Shown: piece after piece, positions 63,887 through 64,000 of the stretch
Position numbering within the stretch: the stretch's first letter is position 1
Layout of the letters: every line of letters starts with the position of its first letter
Source: Candidatus Gastranaerophilales bacterium
GTDB lineage: Bacteria > Cyanobacteriota > Vampirovibrionia > Gastranaerophilales > Gastranaerophilaceae
Assembly: GCA_910586855.1 (NCBI GenBank)
Contig: CAJUJH010000001.1
Coordinates: forward strand, 310,001-374,000
Direction of reading: 5' to 3'
DNA: 64,000 nucleotides
Notes under the pieces: model-generated
What the model was told of the DNA's origin: nothing
The model's database searches: none
What the model saw: only the letters and a program-made list of their open reading frames with translations
Made by a program: the position numbers and the translations under genes

Positions 63887-64000
63887 TGATTATATTTTTC
63901 AAATACTTTATTATGTAACAAACTATTGATTATTGATTTTGACCTTTGTCTTTTGTAATATTTCTAATGCTTATATTTTTAAATACTATTTTTCAAAAGG

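Overview
AT-rich, densely packed bacterial chromosome of a diderm (Gram-negative-type) organism. Evidence for an outer membrane: kdsB (Kdo activation), an LptF/LptG permease, a TpsB outer-membrane transporter with its TpsA exoprotein, and sugar-nucleotide genes (manC, rfbD). Several genes are of types shared with Cyanobacteria (PDZ/radical SAM DUF512 protein, GH57 branching enzyme, membrane-anchored YvcK), and many lineage-specific proteins begin with a short Phe-x-Gly-type tag. Together this suggests the non-photosynthetic cyanobacterial sister group (Gastranaerophilales/Vampirovibrionia, 'Melainabacteria'). This placement is inference from gene content, not a search result.

Layout. 1-8.1 kb: truncated tagged protein, TatD-linked radical SAM protein, ADP-forming acyl-CoA synthetase with a Cys-rich tail, GH57 branching enzyme, decayed GNAT fragment, amidohydrolase split by a frame change, upp. 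8.1-12.8 kb: pxpA-like gene and a tightly overlapped yvcK-panB-panC-membrane protein unit. 12.8-19.5 kb: hypothetical proteins, then a reverse-strand helix-turn-helix/rlmD/mtaB operon. 19.7-25.8 kb: divergent two-partner secretion pair. 25.9-34.2 kb: TPR protein, kdsB, Flp-type pilin, rpsP, ffh and its neighbours, DUF512 and PadR. 34.3-41.5 kb: uppS, rdgB, folE2, an LptF/G permease, tyrA, and a leuD/aconitase-type small subunit with a decarboxylating dehydrogenase. 41.5-47.1 kb: tagged acetyltransferase-like protein, large unknown protein, manC, a candidate type I toxin-antitoxin locus, rfbD. 47.2-53 kb: oligopeptide transport parts, SIMPL protein, PQ-loop protein, SMR remnant, radical SAM, MgtE-N-like protein. 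53-57.9 kb: nucleotide-sensing/effector-like protein and three tagged membrane/coiled-coil proteins. 58-62 kb: ileS and a GH24 lysozyme. 62.08-63.57 kb: an array of five promoterless, divergent copies of the 3' end of one Cys-rich gene.

The two strongest candidates for undescribed systems are (i) the cassette array at 62.08-63.57 kb, which resembles a silent donor locus for gene-conversion variation of a surface protein, and (ii) the 46.1-46.26 kb locus. Locus (ii) encodes a 26-residue hydrophobic peptide with a strong ribosome site. Opposite it lies a near-consensus promoter that reads back over its 3' half to a perfect intrinsic terminator inside the peptide gene, as expected of a type I toxin with antisense RNA. 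A third lineage-level observation is the recurrent N-terminal Phe-x-Gly tag on at least eight otherwise unrelated proteins.
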